Under the pieces are notes generated by a model that saw only the letters and a program-made list of their open reading frames with translations, was not told where the DNA came from and ran no database searches. The translations under genes and the position numbers were made by a program. A DNA stretch of 64,000 nt, taken from the NCBI RefSeq assembly GCF_036227205.1, contig NZ_CP109442.1:3100001-3164000 (forward strand), in the 5' to 3' direction. Shown piece after piece: positions 44,918 through 53,746 of this stretch. Position 1 is the stretch's first letter. Each line of letters opens with the position of its first letter. The DNA comes from Amycolatopsis sp. NBC_01480. GTDB taxonomy: Bacteria > Actinomycetota > Actinomycetes > Mycobacteriales > Pseudonocardiaceae.

Positions 44918-46738
44918 TCAGCCCAGGCGCTGGGCCAGCGCGTCGAGCTCGTCCCGCAGCGAGGTCGGCACCTCGCCGATCTTCGCGAACCACTCCTCGA
45001 TCAGCGGCAGCTCCTCGCGCCACTCGGCCGGGTCCACCTTCAGCGCGGCCTGGATGTCCTCGGCCGGCTCGGTCAGGCCCTCGGTGTCGAGGTCGGCGGC
45101 GCTCGGCACGAAGCCGATCGGCGTCTCGGTCGCGTTGCCGCGGCCCTCGACCCGCTCGATGACCCACTTGAGCACGCGCGAGTTCTCGCCGAAGCCCGGC
45201 CACAGGAAGCGGCCGTCGTCGCCGCGGCGGAACCAGTTGACGTAGAAGATCTTCGGCAGCTTGTCCGCGTCGGCGTTCTTGCCCAGCGTCAGCCAGTGCT
45301 TGAAGTAGTCACCGGCGTGGTAGCCGAGGAACGGCAGCATGGCCATCGGGTCGCGGCGCACGTTGCCGACGGCGCCGGCCGCGGCCGCGGTGGTCTCCGA
45401 CGACATGGTGGCGCCCATGAACACGCCGTGCTGCCAGTCGCGGGCCTCGTTCACCAGCGGCACGGTGGTCTTGCGGCGGCCGCCGAACAGGATCGCCGAG
45501 ATCGGCACGCCCTTGGGGTCGTCCCACTCCGGCGCCAGGATCGGGCACTGCGACATCGGCGTGCAGTAGCGCGAGTTCGGGTGCGCCGCCTTCTCGGTGG
45601 AGTCCGGCGTCCAGTCCTGGTGCTTCCACGAGATGGCGTGCTCGGGCTTGTTCTCCATACCCTCCCACCAGATGTCCCCGTCGTCGGTCAGGGCGACGTT
45701 GGTGAACACGGTGTTGCCCTGCTCGATGGTGCGCATGGCGTTCGGGTTGGTGTGCCAGTCGGTGCCCGGCGCGACGCCGAAGAAGCCGAACTCGGGGTTG
45801 ACCGCGTACAGCCGGCCGTCCTCGCCGAAGCGCATCCACGCGATGTCGTCACCGAGGGTTTCGGCGCGCCAGCCGGGAATGGTCGGCTGCAGCATCGCGA
45901 GGTTGGTCTTGCCGCAGGCGCTCGGGAACGCCGCCGCGACGTAGTGGACCTTGTCCTCGGGCGAGATCAGCTTGAGGATCAGCATGTGCTCGGCGAGCCA
46001 GCCCTCGTCGCGCGCCATCACCGAGGCGATGCGCAGCGAGTAGCACTTCTTGCCCAGCAACGAGTTTCCGCCGTAACCCGAGCCGTAGCTCCAGATCGCG
46101 CGCTCTTCCGGGAAGTGCGAAATGTACTTCGTCTCGTTGCACGGCCAGGCGACGTCCTTCTCGCCCGGCTCGAGCGGCGCGCCGACCGAATGCAGCGCGG
46201 GCACGAAATCGCGCTCGCTGCCGTCCGGGTTGATGAACTTGTCGAGGGCCGCCTGGCCGGCGCGCGTCATCACGCGCATCGACGCCACGACGTACGCGAA
46301 GTCGGTGATTTCCAGACCCAGCTTCGGATTCTCATCGCTGAGCGGGCCCATGCAGAACGGGATCACGTACATCGTGCGGCCCCGCATCGAGCCGCGGTAC
46401 AGCTCGGTCATGGTGGCCTTCATCTCGGCCGGGTCGGTCCAGTGGTTCGTCGGGCCGGCGTCCTCCGGCCGTGCCGAACAGATGAAGGTGCGGTCCTCGA
46501 CCCGGGCGACGTCGCCGGGGTCGGAAGTGGCCCAGTAGGAGTTCGGCTTGGCCTTCAGCTGCACGAAGGTGCCGGCCTCGACCAGTTCGGCGTTGATCCG
46601 GGCGGCCTCTTCGTCGGACCCGTCGACCCACACCACACGGTCCGGGGTGGTCAGCTCGGCGACCTCCCGGACCCAGGACAGCACGCCACTGTGCGTCGTC
46701 GGCGCGGTGTCCAGTCCGGGGATGGCGACTGCGGTCAT
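44918..46738 (-). CDS. pckG: Phosphoenolpyruvate carboxykinase (GTP)
   Basis: A 606-residue GTP-dependent PEPCK, full length. The phosphate-binding kinase-1a loop is [13 protein letters not shown] (near 284), with the metal/GTP region [14 protein letters not shown] and the Arg/Lys motif [12 protein letters not shown]. It converts oxaloacetate and GTP to PEP, CO2 and GDP, the first step of gluconeogenesis. ATG 46738 has AGGAG 5 bp upstream. A long structured leader and a palindromic operator over the promoter suggest regulation (see upstream entries). It has its own terminator. Confidence 0.97.
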   Translation of the reverse strand: MTAVAIPGLDTAPTTHSGVLSWVREVAELTTPDRVVWVDGSDEEAARINAELVEAGTFVQLKAKPNSYWATSDPGDVARVEDRTFICSARPEDAGPTNHWTDPAEMKATMTELYRGSMRGRTMYVIPFCMGPLSDENPKLGLEITDFAYVVASMRVMTRAGQAALDKFINPDGSERDFVPALHSVGAPLEPGEKDVAWPCNETKYISHFPEERAIWSYGSGYGGNSLLGKKCYSLRIASVMARDEGWLAEHMLILKLISPEDKVHYVAAAFPSACGKTNLAMLQPTIPGWRAETLGDDIAWMRFGEDGRLYAVNPEFGFFGVAPGTDWHTNPNAMRTIEQGNTVFTNVALTDDGDIWWEGMENKPEHAISWKHQDWTPDSTEKAAHPNSRYCTPMSQCPILAPEWDDPKGVPISAILFGGRRKTTVPLVNEARDWQHGVFMGATMSSETTAAAAGAVGNVRRDPMAMLPFLGYHAGDYFKHWLTLGKNADADKLPKIFYVNWFRRGDDGRFLWPGFGENSRVLKWVIERVEGRGNATETPIGFVPSAADLDTEGLTEPAEDIQAALKVDPAEWREELPLIEEWFAKIGEVPTSLRDELDALAQRLG

Positions 46739-46767
46739 CTCTACTCCTGACTTCCGACGACAAAAGA

Positions 46768-46802
46768 GCCCACACCTCGAACGACTGTGTTCAGGTGCGG
46801 GC
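46768..46802 (-). promoter_or_regulatory. Leader hairpin with U-run in the pckG 5' UTR
   Basis: On the minus strand, GCCCGCACCT pairs with AGGTGTGGGC (one G-U) and is followed by TCTTTTG, about 30 bases before the pckG ATG. This looks like an attenuator or a terminator of upstream read-through. Confidence 0.5.
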
Positions 46803-46827
46803 CTCATTGCCGGCGACCGAATGGCTT

Positions 46828-46861
46828 CGCACACCGGCGGCGGACCGGTGTGCGGGTTTTT
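46828..46861 (+). terminator. GC-rich hairpin followed by a T-run (plus strand)
   Basis: Stem CGCACACCGG / CCGGTGTGCG with a 7-base loop, then GGGTTTTT. It is a classic intrinsic terminator for the plus strand, although no plus-strand gene precedes it. On the minus strand it lies in the pckG leader. Confidence 0.55.
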
Positions 46862-46930
46862 GGGATTCCTCGACTGTAGCTGGATGACCGGCAGGTAACC
46901 GAGAGCTGACCTGTTGGTTCTCTCACAAGA

Positions 46931-46965
46931 ACGATAAGGGAATCGATTCAGTTGTCACTGAATCG
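46931..46965 (-). promoter_or_regulatory. Putative pckG promoter with overlapping palindrome
   Basis: On the minus strand, GTGACA (-35, at 46953-46958) and TATCGT (-10, at 46931-46936) are 16 bp apart. A perfect inverted repeat, CGATTCAGT-TGTC-ACTGAATCG (46944-46965), covers the -35. A DNA-binding regulator there would block the polymerase. Transcription would begin near 46924, giving a leader of about 185 bases. Confidence 0.55.
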
Positions 46966-47039
46966 GACCATGACCGGAAATCTTTTCGAGTGGCCTGAGT
47001 CGCATTCGTGACCAAAGGGCGCCGCGCCGGAAACGCGAA

Positions 47040-47073
47040 CGGGCCCGGCGACGCCTAAACGTGGCCGGGCCCG
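47040..47073 (-). terminator. Terminator of the DxDxDG-repeat protein gene
   Basis: Perfect 10-bp stem CGGGCCCGGC / GCCGGGCCCG with a 14-base loop, downstream of the stop at 47096 on the minus strand. Confidence 0.75.
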
Positions 47074-47095
47074 ATGTGACGGGAGTTACAGGGGG

Positions 47096-47788
47096 TCAGT
47101 TCGGGCTGATCCACTGCCCGGTGCCGGAGTCGATCTTCGCGACGCCGTTGAGCAGCTGGGTGCCGTCGCCGCCCCAGAGGTGGTCGCCCGCGGGGTCGGC
47201 GGGCGCCGCCGCGCCGTTGCCGCTGCCCTCTTCGGTCCACTGGCCGGCGCCGGTGTGGTCGAACGTGGTGGTGGTGCCGTCGGCGTCGATCTGCACCGCG
47301 ATGTCGGCCTCGCCGTCGCCGTTGGTGTCGGTGAACGCGATCGTGCCGCCGGACTTGGTGTCGACGATCGCGGTGTCGTTGTGCCCGTCGTGGTTGGTGT
47401 CGATGGTGGCGACGCCGGCGTCGACCTCGCCGTCGGGCAGGTCGGCGTGGATGTGCCCGGTGGTCGAGTCGTCCTGGCCGGGGGAGCCGGTGCCGCCGGG
47501 GTGCCCGTCGCCGGACTCGACCCAGGAGCCGCTCGCCTCGTCGTACACGGCCTGGTCCACGACGTGGCCGGACGAGTCGAGCACCGCGTAGTGATCCGCG
47601 GTGCCGTCGTGGTCAGTGTCGATGAACGCCTGCGCGCTGCCGTCGTCGTGCTCGACGATCGCGGTGTCGGACACCCCGTCGTGGTCGCTGTCGAAGTTGA
47701 CCTCGGCCTGGTACTCCTGGCCGTCGACGTGGACCGTCATCGCGTCGGTGCCGCTGGTGTCGGTGCCGCCACTCTCGTCGACCCACAT
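47096..47788 (-). CDS. Acidic DxDxDG-repeat protein (DUF6802-like)
   Basis: A 230-residue, very acidic protein made of repeated units such as FDSDHDGVSDTAIVE, IDTDHDGTADHYAV, IDTNHDGHNDTAIV and FTDTNGDGEADIAV, which resemble calcium-binding DxDxDG loops. No signal peptide or membrane segment is visible, so it may be cytoplasmic or secreted by another route. The sequence fits a family seen in Pseudonocardiaceae (recalled as DUF6802, uncertain). ATG 47788; single gene with its own terminator. Function unknown. Confidence 0.65.
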   Translation of the reverse strand: MWVDESGGTDTSGTDAMTVHVDGQEYQAEVNFDSDHDGVSDTAIVEHDDGSAQAFIDTDHDGTADHYAVLDSSGHVVDQAVYDEASGSWVESGDGHPGGTGSPGQDDSTTGHIHADLPDGEVDAGVATIDTNHDGHNDTAIVDTKSGGTIAFTDTNGDGEADIAVQIDADGTTTTFDHTGAGQWTEEGSGNGAAAPADPAGDHLWGGDGTQLLNGVAKIDSGTGQWISPN

Positions 47789-47888
47789 GGGAAAAGCCCC
47801 CTTTTACGACCGGGTCTCACCGGCTGTTTTCGGCTGTCGAACTCCTACGACTCACGTTAGGCCGGTTCGGTTCCCGACCACAACCTGA

Positions 47889-49727
47889 TCACGCCGTGGC
47901 CGGGGCCGCGTCACGCAGCGCGCGGATGCGGGTGAGCAGGGATTCGGCCCGGTCACGGCCCTCGGTGGCGTCGCGGAGCCGCTTGGCGACGACAGCGATC
48001 TTCTTCGCCCGCTCCTGCGCGCCCATCTTGATCGTCTTGTCGACCTCTTTCAGCTCGGCCTCGATCGACTCGATGCGCCGGGTGAGCGCCTCGTCGAGTG
48101 CCATGGACAGCTGCTGCTCCGCCTCGATGAGCTGTTCGGCGACGAGCTGGTCGAGCGTCGAGCGGGCGTCCGCGATGGCTTCGACCAGCCATTGCTTCAT
48201 GTGCTGCTTGTCCGACGCGTGCTTGCGGGTGCGGGCCATCCACCAGCCCGCGCCGAGCCCGATGATGATCGTCGCGGGCAGCACCACCGGGTTGAGGATG
48301 GCGACGCCGGCCAGCGGGAGCGCGGCGATCTTGGCCCCGCCGACGCCGCCGGAGATGCCCATGAAAACGAGCAGTTTGTCCTCGGCCGTCGGCGGTTTCT
48401 TGTCCGGCGGGCGCAGCACCACGGGCGGACCGCCGGCCCGCGCGAACTGCGCGCGGATCACGTCCAGCTCCTCGGCGGAGAACAGCTCCGACAGCGCCAC
48501 GTTCGTGACGTGGTTGAGGCGCTGGGAAAGCAGCATCGAGATCCGTTGCGAAGTCGTCTGCAACGCGATGTCCACCTGCTGCGGCAACGCGGCCAGCTCG
48601 TCGCGTTTCGCGCCCTCGATGCGCTGGCGGAAGTGCGTCTGCGCGTCCCGCATCTCGCGGCTGCTCTCGTGGCCGACCTCGACGCGGGTGCGCTGGACCT
48701 CGCCGCGCAGCTTGAGCTGCCAGCCCCGGGTCGACGTGCGACGCTCGGCCTGCAGCTGGTCACGGCGTTCGCGCAGCTGCTCCGCCTCGGCCTCGCCCGC
48801 GGACAGCGCGCGGCTCTCCGCCTGCAATTTCGCCTTGATCTCGCCGAGCGCGCTGGACAGCGCCCGCAGCGTGTTGGCCTCGGCGAGCATGGCCGAACGG
48901 CCGACCAGCAGCTCCTGCAACGCGACCTGCACCGTCGCGACGCCGGACTTCTCCCGCAGCATCGCGGCCACCTGCTCGTTCGGCGCCTTCGCGGCCGTCT
49001 CGAACACGCGCGCCGAAACGGGGTGGAAGACGGCGTCGGCGAACCGCGGCGCGTGCTGGGCCAGCAGCTGCTTGTCGGCCTCCAGGATCTCCCGCCAGCC
49101 GCGGAACATGTCCACCTTGGCCAGCACGAACAGCACGGTCTCGACGCGCTCGCCGACGTCGCGGAGGAACTGCAGCTCGGTGGAGGTGAACGGCGCCGAC
49201 GCGTCGACCACGAACACCAGCGCGGTCGCGCCCGCCGCGGCCTCCTTGGCCAGCTCGCCGTGCAGCGAGTCCAGCCCGCCGACGCCCGGCGTGTCCACGA
49301 CCGTCACGCGTTCCAGCAGCGGCACCGGGCCGCTGACCTCGACGTACCGCGGCGGGAGCTGGCCGGCCGGCAGCTCGTGCGTCGCCGAAACCCAGTTCAC
49401 CAGCTCACGCAGGTCGATCGGCACGGACGCGAACTGGCCGGGGTAACAGGCCTGCGCGCCCCACGCCTCGGCGTGCTCGAACACCAGGTACGTGGCGGTG
49501 GCCACGTCAGCGTCCACAGGGGACAGTCCGGGGCTCGCGAGCAGGGCGTTGACCAGTGAGCTCTTGCCCCGGTTGGTCTCGCCGACCACCACGACGGACG
49601 GCTTCTTCGGCCGCGCCCTGCGGACCTCTTCGACCCACTTGGCAGCCTGCGGGTCGGCCTCGCGGACGACGGTGGTCAGCTGCTCACGCGCGGCCTGGAC
49701 CTGCGCGGGCAAGGCGGGCGCGGTCAT
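47889..49727 (-). CDS. Dynamin-like GTPase
   Basis: A 612-residue bacterial dynamin-like protein. The GTPase domain has P-loop GETNRGKSSLVNAL (near 48), switch region DTPGVGGLDS (near 137) and AKVD. A long helical stalk with heptad-like Arg/Glu stretches follows (about 260-430), then a hydrophobic paddle (ALPLAGVAILNPVVLPATII, near 475-505) and another coiled region. It should bind and remodel membrane, as IniA/IniC-type dynamins do in mycobacteria. ATG 49727 overlaps the stop of the GrpE-like gene (ATGA); last gene of a four-gene operon. Confidence 0.85.
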   Translation of the reverse strand: MTAPALPAQVQAAREQLTTVVREADPQAAKWVEEVRRARPKKPSVVVVGETNRGKSSLVNALLASPGLSPVDADVATATYLVFEHAEAWGAQACYPGQFASVPIDLRELVNWVSATHELPAGQLPPRYVEVSGPVPLLERVTVVDTPGVGGLDSLHGELAKEAAAGATALVFVVDASAPFTSTELQFLRDVGERVETVLFVLAKVDMFRGWREILEADKQLLAQHAPRFADAVFHPVSARVFETAAKAPNEQVAAMLREKSGVATVQVALQELLVGRSAMLAEANTLRALSSALGEIKAKLQAESRALSAGEAEAEQLRERRDQLQAERRTSTRGWQLKLRGEVQRTRVEVGHESSREMRDAQTHFRQRIEGAKRDELAALPQQVDIALQTTSQRISMLLSQRLNHVTNVALSELFSAEELDVIRAQFARAGGPPVVLRPPDKKPPTAEDKLLVFMGISGGVGGAKIAALPLAGVAILNPVVLPATIIIGLGAGWWMARTRKHASDKQHMKQWLVEAIADARSTLDQLVAEQLIEAEQQLSMALDEALTRRIESIEAELKEVDKTIKMGAQERAKKIAVVAKRLRDATEGRDRAESLLTRIRALRDAAPATA

Positions 49728-50155
49728 GGGACCCGCTTCGCGTACACGGTGACGATCGGCGCGCGCAGCAGACGCTCGTGATCGGCGAACCCGGTCACCT
49801 CGGTCTCGGCGACCACGCCGTCGAGCGCCGGGTCGTCGGTCGTGACCGCGCCGCCCGCCTCGTGCCGGGCCGGGTCGAAGCGCTCGCCGTCCGGGCGCAG
49901 CGCGTGCACGCCGATGCCGGCCAGTCCGTGCTCCAGCCGCTCGACCACCCCGCCGCTGCGGGCGCGGTCCAGCGCGTACAGGCACAGCTGGATGAGGGCC
50001 TGGCGGTCGGCCAGCGCTCGCTCGAGTTCGTCACTGGGGGCAGCTACGACGTCCACACCGGTGTTCGACGCGGCCTCCCCGGCCGGGGTTCCCTCGGCGA
50101 CGGGGTCACCGTCGGGATCAACGCCTTTACTGCGAAACCAAGCCAAAACCCTCAC
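49724..50155 (-). CDS. GrpE-like protein
   Basis: A 143-residue protein. Its second half (LEHGLAGIGVHAL...GERFDPARHEAG...DPALDGVVAETEVTGFAD...LLRAPIVTVY) follows the pattern of the GrpE C-terminal beta-domain that exchanges nucleotide on Hsp70. A short helical stretch replaces the long GrpE coiled coil. No Hsp70 gene is in the window. GTG 50155 overlaps the TetR stop (GTGA) and the stop overlaps the dynamin ATG. It may modulate the dynamin or a remote Hsp70 (inference). Confidence 0.65.
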   Translation of the reverse strand: MRVLAWFRSKGVDPDGDPVAEGTPAGEAASNTGVDVVAAPSDELERALADRQALIQLCLYALDRARSGGVVERLEHGLAGIGVHALRPDGERFDPARHEAGGAVTTDDPALDGVVAETEVTGFADHERLLRAPIVTVYAKRVP

Positions 50156-50820
50156 CCCTGGTCGTCGGCCGAGCCGCCCGGACGGATTCCACCAGTCTGG
50201 GGCAGCGGGCCGCCACCCGGGGGCGGAACGGGGCAAAGGACCCGTTCCAGCAGCAGCCGCAACACCGCCTGCTCGTGCTCGGCGTCGAGGCCGGGGTCGA
50301 GGCTGGCCCGCGAGAGCAACGCGTCGACGAGCGCGAAGACCCAGTTGCCCGCGTCCTCGGGCGCCAGTACCGGTTCGAGCCGGCCGGCCTCGACCCCGCG
50401 GGCCACGAGCCCGGCGAGCCCGACGCGCATCCGTTCGTCGTTGGCCCGGATGAGCGCGGCGAACTCGGGATCCCGCGCGGCTTGGGCCGCTGCCTCGAGC
50501 ACCAGCCGGACGATGCCGGGCACGACCAGCGGCTCGGCCAGCCGGTCGACCACCGACAGCACGGCCGCCCACGCGTCGTCCAGCTCGGCCGCGGCGGCGA
50601 GCAGCTCCTCGTTGTCCCGCGTGTCCTCGGTGAAGATGCCGACGAACACCGCGCGTTTGCTGGGGAAGTAGTGGAACAGGCTGCCCGAGCTGATCCCGGC
50701 CGCGCGGCAGATGGCCGCGGTGGAGGTCTTCTCGAAGCCTTCGAGCGCGAAGCAGCCCGCCGCCGCGTCGAGGATCGCGCGGCGCTTCGCGGCGTGCTTC
50801 GCCGGGTCGACCGTCCTCAT
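50152..50820 (-). CDS. TetR family transcriptional regulator
   Basis: A 222-residue TetR protein with the HTH TSTAAICRAAGISSGSLFHYF (residues about 32-52). ATG 50820 overlaps the yqeB stop (ATGA). It is embedded in the operon yqeB-tetR-grpE-like-dynamin, and an 18/20 palindrome lies in the operon promoter, so it probably controls its own operon. Effector unknown. Confidence 0.85.
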   Translation of the reverse strand: MRTVDPAKHAAKRRAILDAAAGCFALEGFEKTSTAAICRAAGISSGSLFHYFPSKRAVFVGIFTEDTRDNEELLAAAAELDDAWAAVLSVVDRLAEPLVVPGIVRLVLEAAAQAARDPEFAALIRANDERMRVGLAGLVARGVEAGRLEPVLAPEDAGNWVFALVDALLSRASLDPGLDAEHEQAVLRLLLERVLCPVPPPGGGPLPQTGGIRPGGSADDQG

Positions 50821-51296
50821 CGCTCGGGTGGGGGCTCGTCGAGCCACGGGTGGCCGTGGCCGAGGAACGCCGCCGCCAGCTCGCCGCGGTCGAGGTCGGT
50901 GCTCTCGCGGGCGATCTCGTGCTCGCCGGCGCCGAGCAGCACGAGCTTCTTGCCGTCGAGGAAAACGGCCGTCAGCTCCGCGTCGATCCGGCGGCGCCGC
51001 CCGGCGCGCTCCAGCGTGACGCGGGTGGGCGAGACCGTGACGACCAGCCGGTCGCGTGCCCAGACCACAGCGAACGCCGTGCCCAGCACCAGGCCGACGG
51101 CGAGCGCGCCGAGCAGTTTCCACGGCTGGTCCGCGGTCGCGAGCAGCCGGAACGGCCCCTGCACCGGGAACCAGGCGAGCGAGGCCACCCAGCCGGACAG
51201 CGCCTGCACCAGCCAGCCGAGCAGCGCGCCGACGGCGGGGCAGACGATCCAGGACCCGCGGCGCACCCAGGTCGGCTCGTCGAGCACGGTCTCCAT
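50817..51296 (-). CDS. YqeB family membrane protein
   Basis: A 159-residue protein with two membrane segments (IVCPAVGALLGWLVQAL; LLGALAVGLVLGTAFAVVWA) and a cytoplasmic domain containing AVFLDGKKLVLLG and the ending FLGHGHPWLDEPP, the YqeB pattern. ATG 51296 fits a leaderless mRNA, since TAATAA ends 8 bp upstream; ATG 51305 is in frame but lies within the promoter. First gene of the operon. Function unknown. Confidence 0.75.
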   Translation of the reverse strand: METVLDEPTWVRRGSWIVCPAVGALLGWLVQALSGWVASLAWFPVQGPFRLLATADQPWKLLGALAVGLVLGTAFAVVWARDRLVVTVSPTRVTLERAGRRRRIDAELTAVFLDGKKLVLLGAGEHEIARESTDLDRGELAAAFLGHGHPWLDEPPPER

Positions 51297-51305
51297 GGCC
51301 ACCAT

Positions 51306-51335
51306 TATTAGACCGCGTACTCGGTTTATCAAAAC
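51306..51335 (-). promoter_or_regulatory. Promoter and operator of the yqeB-tetR operon
   Basis: On the minus strand TTGATA (-35) and TAATAA (-10) are 16 bp apart. Between them lies ACCGAGTACGCGGT, a near-palindrome (51312-51325) extending outward to 18 of 20 matched positions. It is a likely TetR binding site. Confidence 0.65.
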
Positions 51336-51375
51336 GCGCCCAGGAAGTCCCCAGGTGCAAGCGTTTGCGGGAAGC

Positions 51376-52026
51376 TCAGGCGAGTTCGCGGATCACGGCG
51401 CGCATGGCCGCTTCCAGGGCCGGCGGGTCCTCGGCGAAGCGGGACGAAACGAGGATCTGGTCCTCGGCCGTGCGGGTCCAGATCCGGCCCGCGACGGAGA
51501 TCTCGATGACCGACAGCCGGAACGGGTGGGCGCGGCGGCCGAGGTGCACCTCGGTCTCGCGGACGAGCTGGCCCAGCCGGTCGCCGGCCAGAATGTGGCG
51601 GCGGTAGAAGCCGGGGGCGGACAGCGGCGCGCCGTTCCGGCCGTCTCGCAGCCCGGAGCCGCGCGCGGCGGCGAAGTGCCGCGATGCCGCTGTCGCGAAG
51701 TGCTGCACGGCGAGGTCGATCGCCGAGCCGTCGCCCGGCACGGGACGGCGCAAGCGGGTTCGCGGCACGCGGGGGCCGGTCTCGCCCCGTCCGCGCAACG
51801 CCGTCAGGAGGTCGGTCCACCAGCCGGACCACTGCGCCTGCACCTCGGCACGGTTGATCGCGGGCGGGATGTGCACCGGCACCGCCGGCTCCACCGGAGG
51901 CAGCACCTGGTCGTCGTCGACCGAGAGGGCGAGGACATCACGGAGGTAGAGCGCGAGGTCGATCTGGTGCTCGCTCCCCCAGGACGCCCGCCACGAAGTG
52001 GTGTTCTCCAGTTGCACGAAATCCAC
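51376..52026 (-). CDS. Hypothetical protein (216 aa)
   Basis: A soluble 216-residue protein with no family I recognise. Notable stretches are QIDLALYLRDVLAL near residue 20, a Trp-containing AQWSGWWTDLLTAL, and an Arg-rich loop (RVPRTRLRRPVP). The C-terminal part alternates strands and helices (FRLSVIEISVAGRIW). ATG 52026. It lies between the two dynamin-associated loci on the same strand with 36 bp to the stop of the next dynamin gene. Confidence 0.65.
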   Translation of the reverse strand: MDFVQLENTTSWRASWGSEHQIDLALYLRDVLALSVDDDQVLPPVEPAVPVHIPPAINRAEVQAQWSGWWTDLLTALRGRGETGPRVPRTRLRRPVPGDGSAIDLAVQHFATAASRHFAAARGSGLRDGRNGAPLSAPGFYRRHILAGDRLGQLVRETEVHLGRRAHPFRLSVIEISVAGRIWTRTAEDQILVSSRFAEDPPALEAAMRAVIRELA

Positions 52027-52062
52027 CCTACGCCGAAAACTGCGGGCGCTTCGGCGCCTGCG

Positions 52063-53676
52063 TTACTCGCGGATCTGTTGCCAGATCAGGAAATACGCCC
52101 GGTGGACGACGTGCGCGACCCGGCTCTGCGCGGGCGTCGCGCCGAACGAGGCGAAGGACCGCCACCAGCCCGCGCGCTCCAGCGCGTGCGCGGCGAGCTG
52201 CTGCCGCGGCGCGCCCGGAAGGCCGAGCTGGGCGCCGATGTCGGCGTTGCTGCCAACGCGCAGCACCTCCTCCGACAGGTCCTCGGGCATGTCGACAGCG
52301 CCGGAAGCGACCAGCGTCAACGCCTCCAGCAGCCGTAGCGCGTGCGCCTCCGGCTTGGCGAGCAGGACCTCGATCGCGTCGTGCACCCGTTGCCGCTCGC
52401 CCGCGTCGCCGGACGCGTGGGCCAGCGCGGTCACGGACGCGAGCGCGGCCGCGGCCTTGATCCCGTCGGCGCGCGCGGCAAAGACAATGGAGAGCCGTTG
52501 GCGCACGGCATCAAGACCGGACGCGTCGAGCAGCGTCCGCCGCAGCGCGCCCGCGGTGATGGCCGGCTCGGCGCGGATCGCTTCGACCGCGCGCCGGACG
52601 CCGAACAGGTCCAGCTTCTCCAGCAGCCGCAGCCGGACGCCGGAGGGGACGTCGCACTCCCAGCTGGTGAAGATGTCGGCCGAGATCAGCATCGTTTCGA
52701 GGATGTCGTCGTCCAGCGCGGAAAGCCGGCGCAGCGCCTCGGCGTCGGCGGAGGTGAAGCCGCCGGACTCCGCGGATTCGGCCATCAGGCCGATCACCGG
52801 CAGCACGTCGGCCACGCGCGGCTTCAGCGTGCTCGCCTGCTTTTCCGCGAGCATCGTCGCGGCCTTCCAGACGTCGCCGTCCGAACCCGCCACGGACTCG
52901 GCGACGATCGTGTCCGCCTTGTTCAGCACGGCGATCGCGTTGACCGGGCCCGCTTCGCGGCTCGCGGTGGCGGCGGTGAACGCGGCGAGCGCCTGCTGAT
53001 CGTCCGCGCGCACGCCCTGCGTGACGACGTACAGCACGGCTTCCGCGCCCGCGACCGCGTTTCGCGAGGTGTCGTCCAGCTCGTTGGAATCCTCGTCGGC
53101 GCCGCTCTGCTTGGCCGCGCCCAGCAACAGCTCGGTGCGCGAGACGGACGCGGCGTCGAGCGAGCCGAGGCCCGGGGTGTCGATCACCGTCATGCCCTGC
53201 AGCACGGCGTTGGTCAGGTACGCCTCGAGGTGCGAGACCTCGGTGATGTCCACGCCCAGCTCGGCCGGGATCGACCCGTCGGCGGCGAACGGCAGCACCT
53301 GCTTGCGGCCGTCGGTGAACACCACCTCGACGCGGTCCACCGTGCCGTACTGGAACCGGGTGACCAGCCGGGTGCACTCGCCGACGTCGGTGGGCGCGAC
53401 CCGGCGCCCGATCAGCGCGTTGACCAGCGTCGACTTGCCCGACTTGATCCGCCCGGCGACCGCCACCTGCAACGGTGCGCCGAGCCGGCGCAGCACCTCG
53501 GCGAACCCCGCGGCCGTGCGCGGGGAGACCTGCGACTGGAGCCGGTGGCACAGATTGGCCACCGACATCGACAGCGGGCCCGCGAGGCGCCCCTGCTCCG
53601 CCGCTGCCGTCACGGCCCCGGCCCCCTCCCGACTCGTCTGCTCAGCCCGCCGACGAAATCGTGCCATGCCGGTCAT
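52063..53676 (-). CDS. Dynamin-like GTPase
   Basis: A 537-residue dynamin-family GTPase with P-loop GRIKSGKSTLVNALIG (near 75), the conserved threonine region DVGECTRLVT, DTPGLGSLDA (near 165) and NKAD. The C-terminal half is helical and lacks an obvious hydrophobic paddle, unlike the dynamin at 47889. Pairs of dynamin-like proteins often act together, as in the IniA/IniC pair. ATG 53676 or ATG 53667 could be the start. It diverges from the sensor kinase gene. Confidence 0.85.
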   Translation of the reverse strand: MTGMARFRRRAEQTSREGAGAVTAAAEQGRLAGPLSMSVANLCHRLQSQVSPRTAAGFAEVLRRLGAPLQVAVAGRIKSGKSTLVNALIGRRVAPTDVGECTRLVTRFQYGTVDRVEVVFTDGRKQVLPFAADGSIPAELGVDITEVSHLEAYLTNAVLQGMTVIDTPGLGSLDAASVSRTELLLGAAKQSGADEDSNELDDTSRNAVAGAEAVLYVVTQGVRADDQQALAAFTAATASREAGPVNAIAVLNKADTIVAESVAGSDGDVWKAATMLAEKQASTLKPRVADVLPVIGLMAESAESGGFTSADAEALRRLSALDDDILETMLISADIFTSWECDVPSGVRLRLLEKLDLFGVRRAVEAIRAEPAITAGALRRTLLDASGLDAVRQRLSIVFAARADGIKAAAALASVTALAHASGDAGERQRVHDAIEVLLAKPEAHALRLLEALTLVASGAVDMPEDLSEEVLRVGSNADIGAQLGLPGAPRQQLAAHALERAGWWRSFASFGATPAQSRVAHVVHRAYFLIWQQIRE

Positions 53677-53746
53677 CCTCGGGTCGCACCGAAGGTGCTA
53701 CCGGCGGCCGACGCGCCGGGGCCCCGCGCCGACTTAGGGTTGAAGC

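Noticed and set aside
47689..47888. Minus-strand promoter or leader-RNA signal around the start of the DxDxDG-repeat gene
   Set aside because: I saw no convincing -35/-10 pair or conserved hairpin there.
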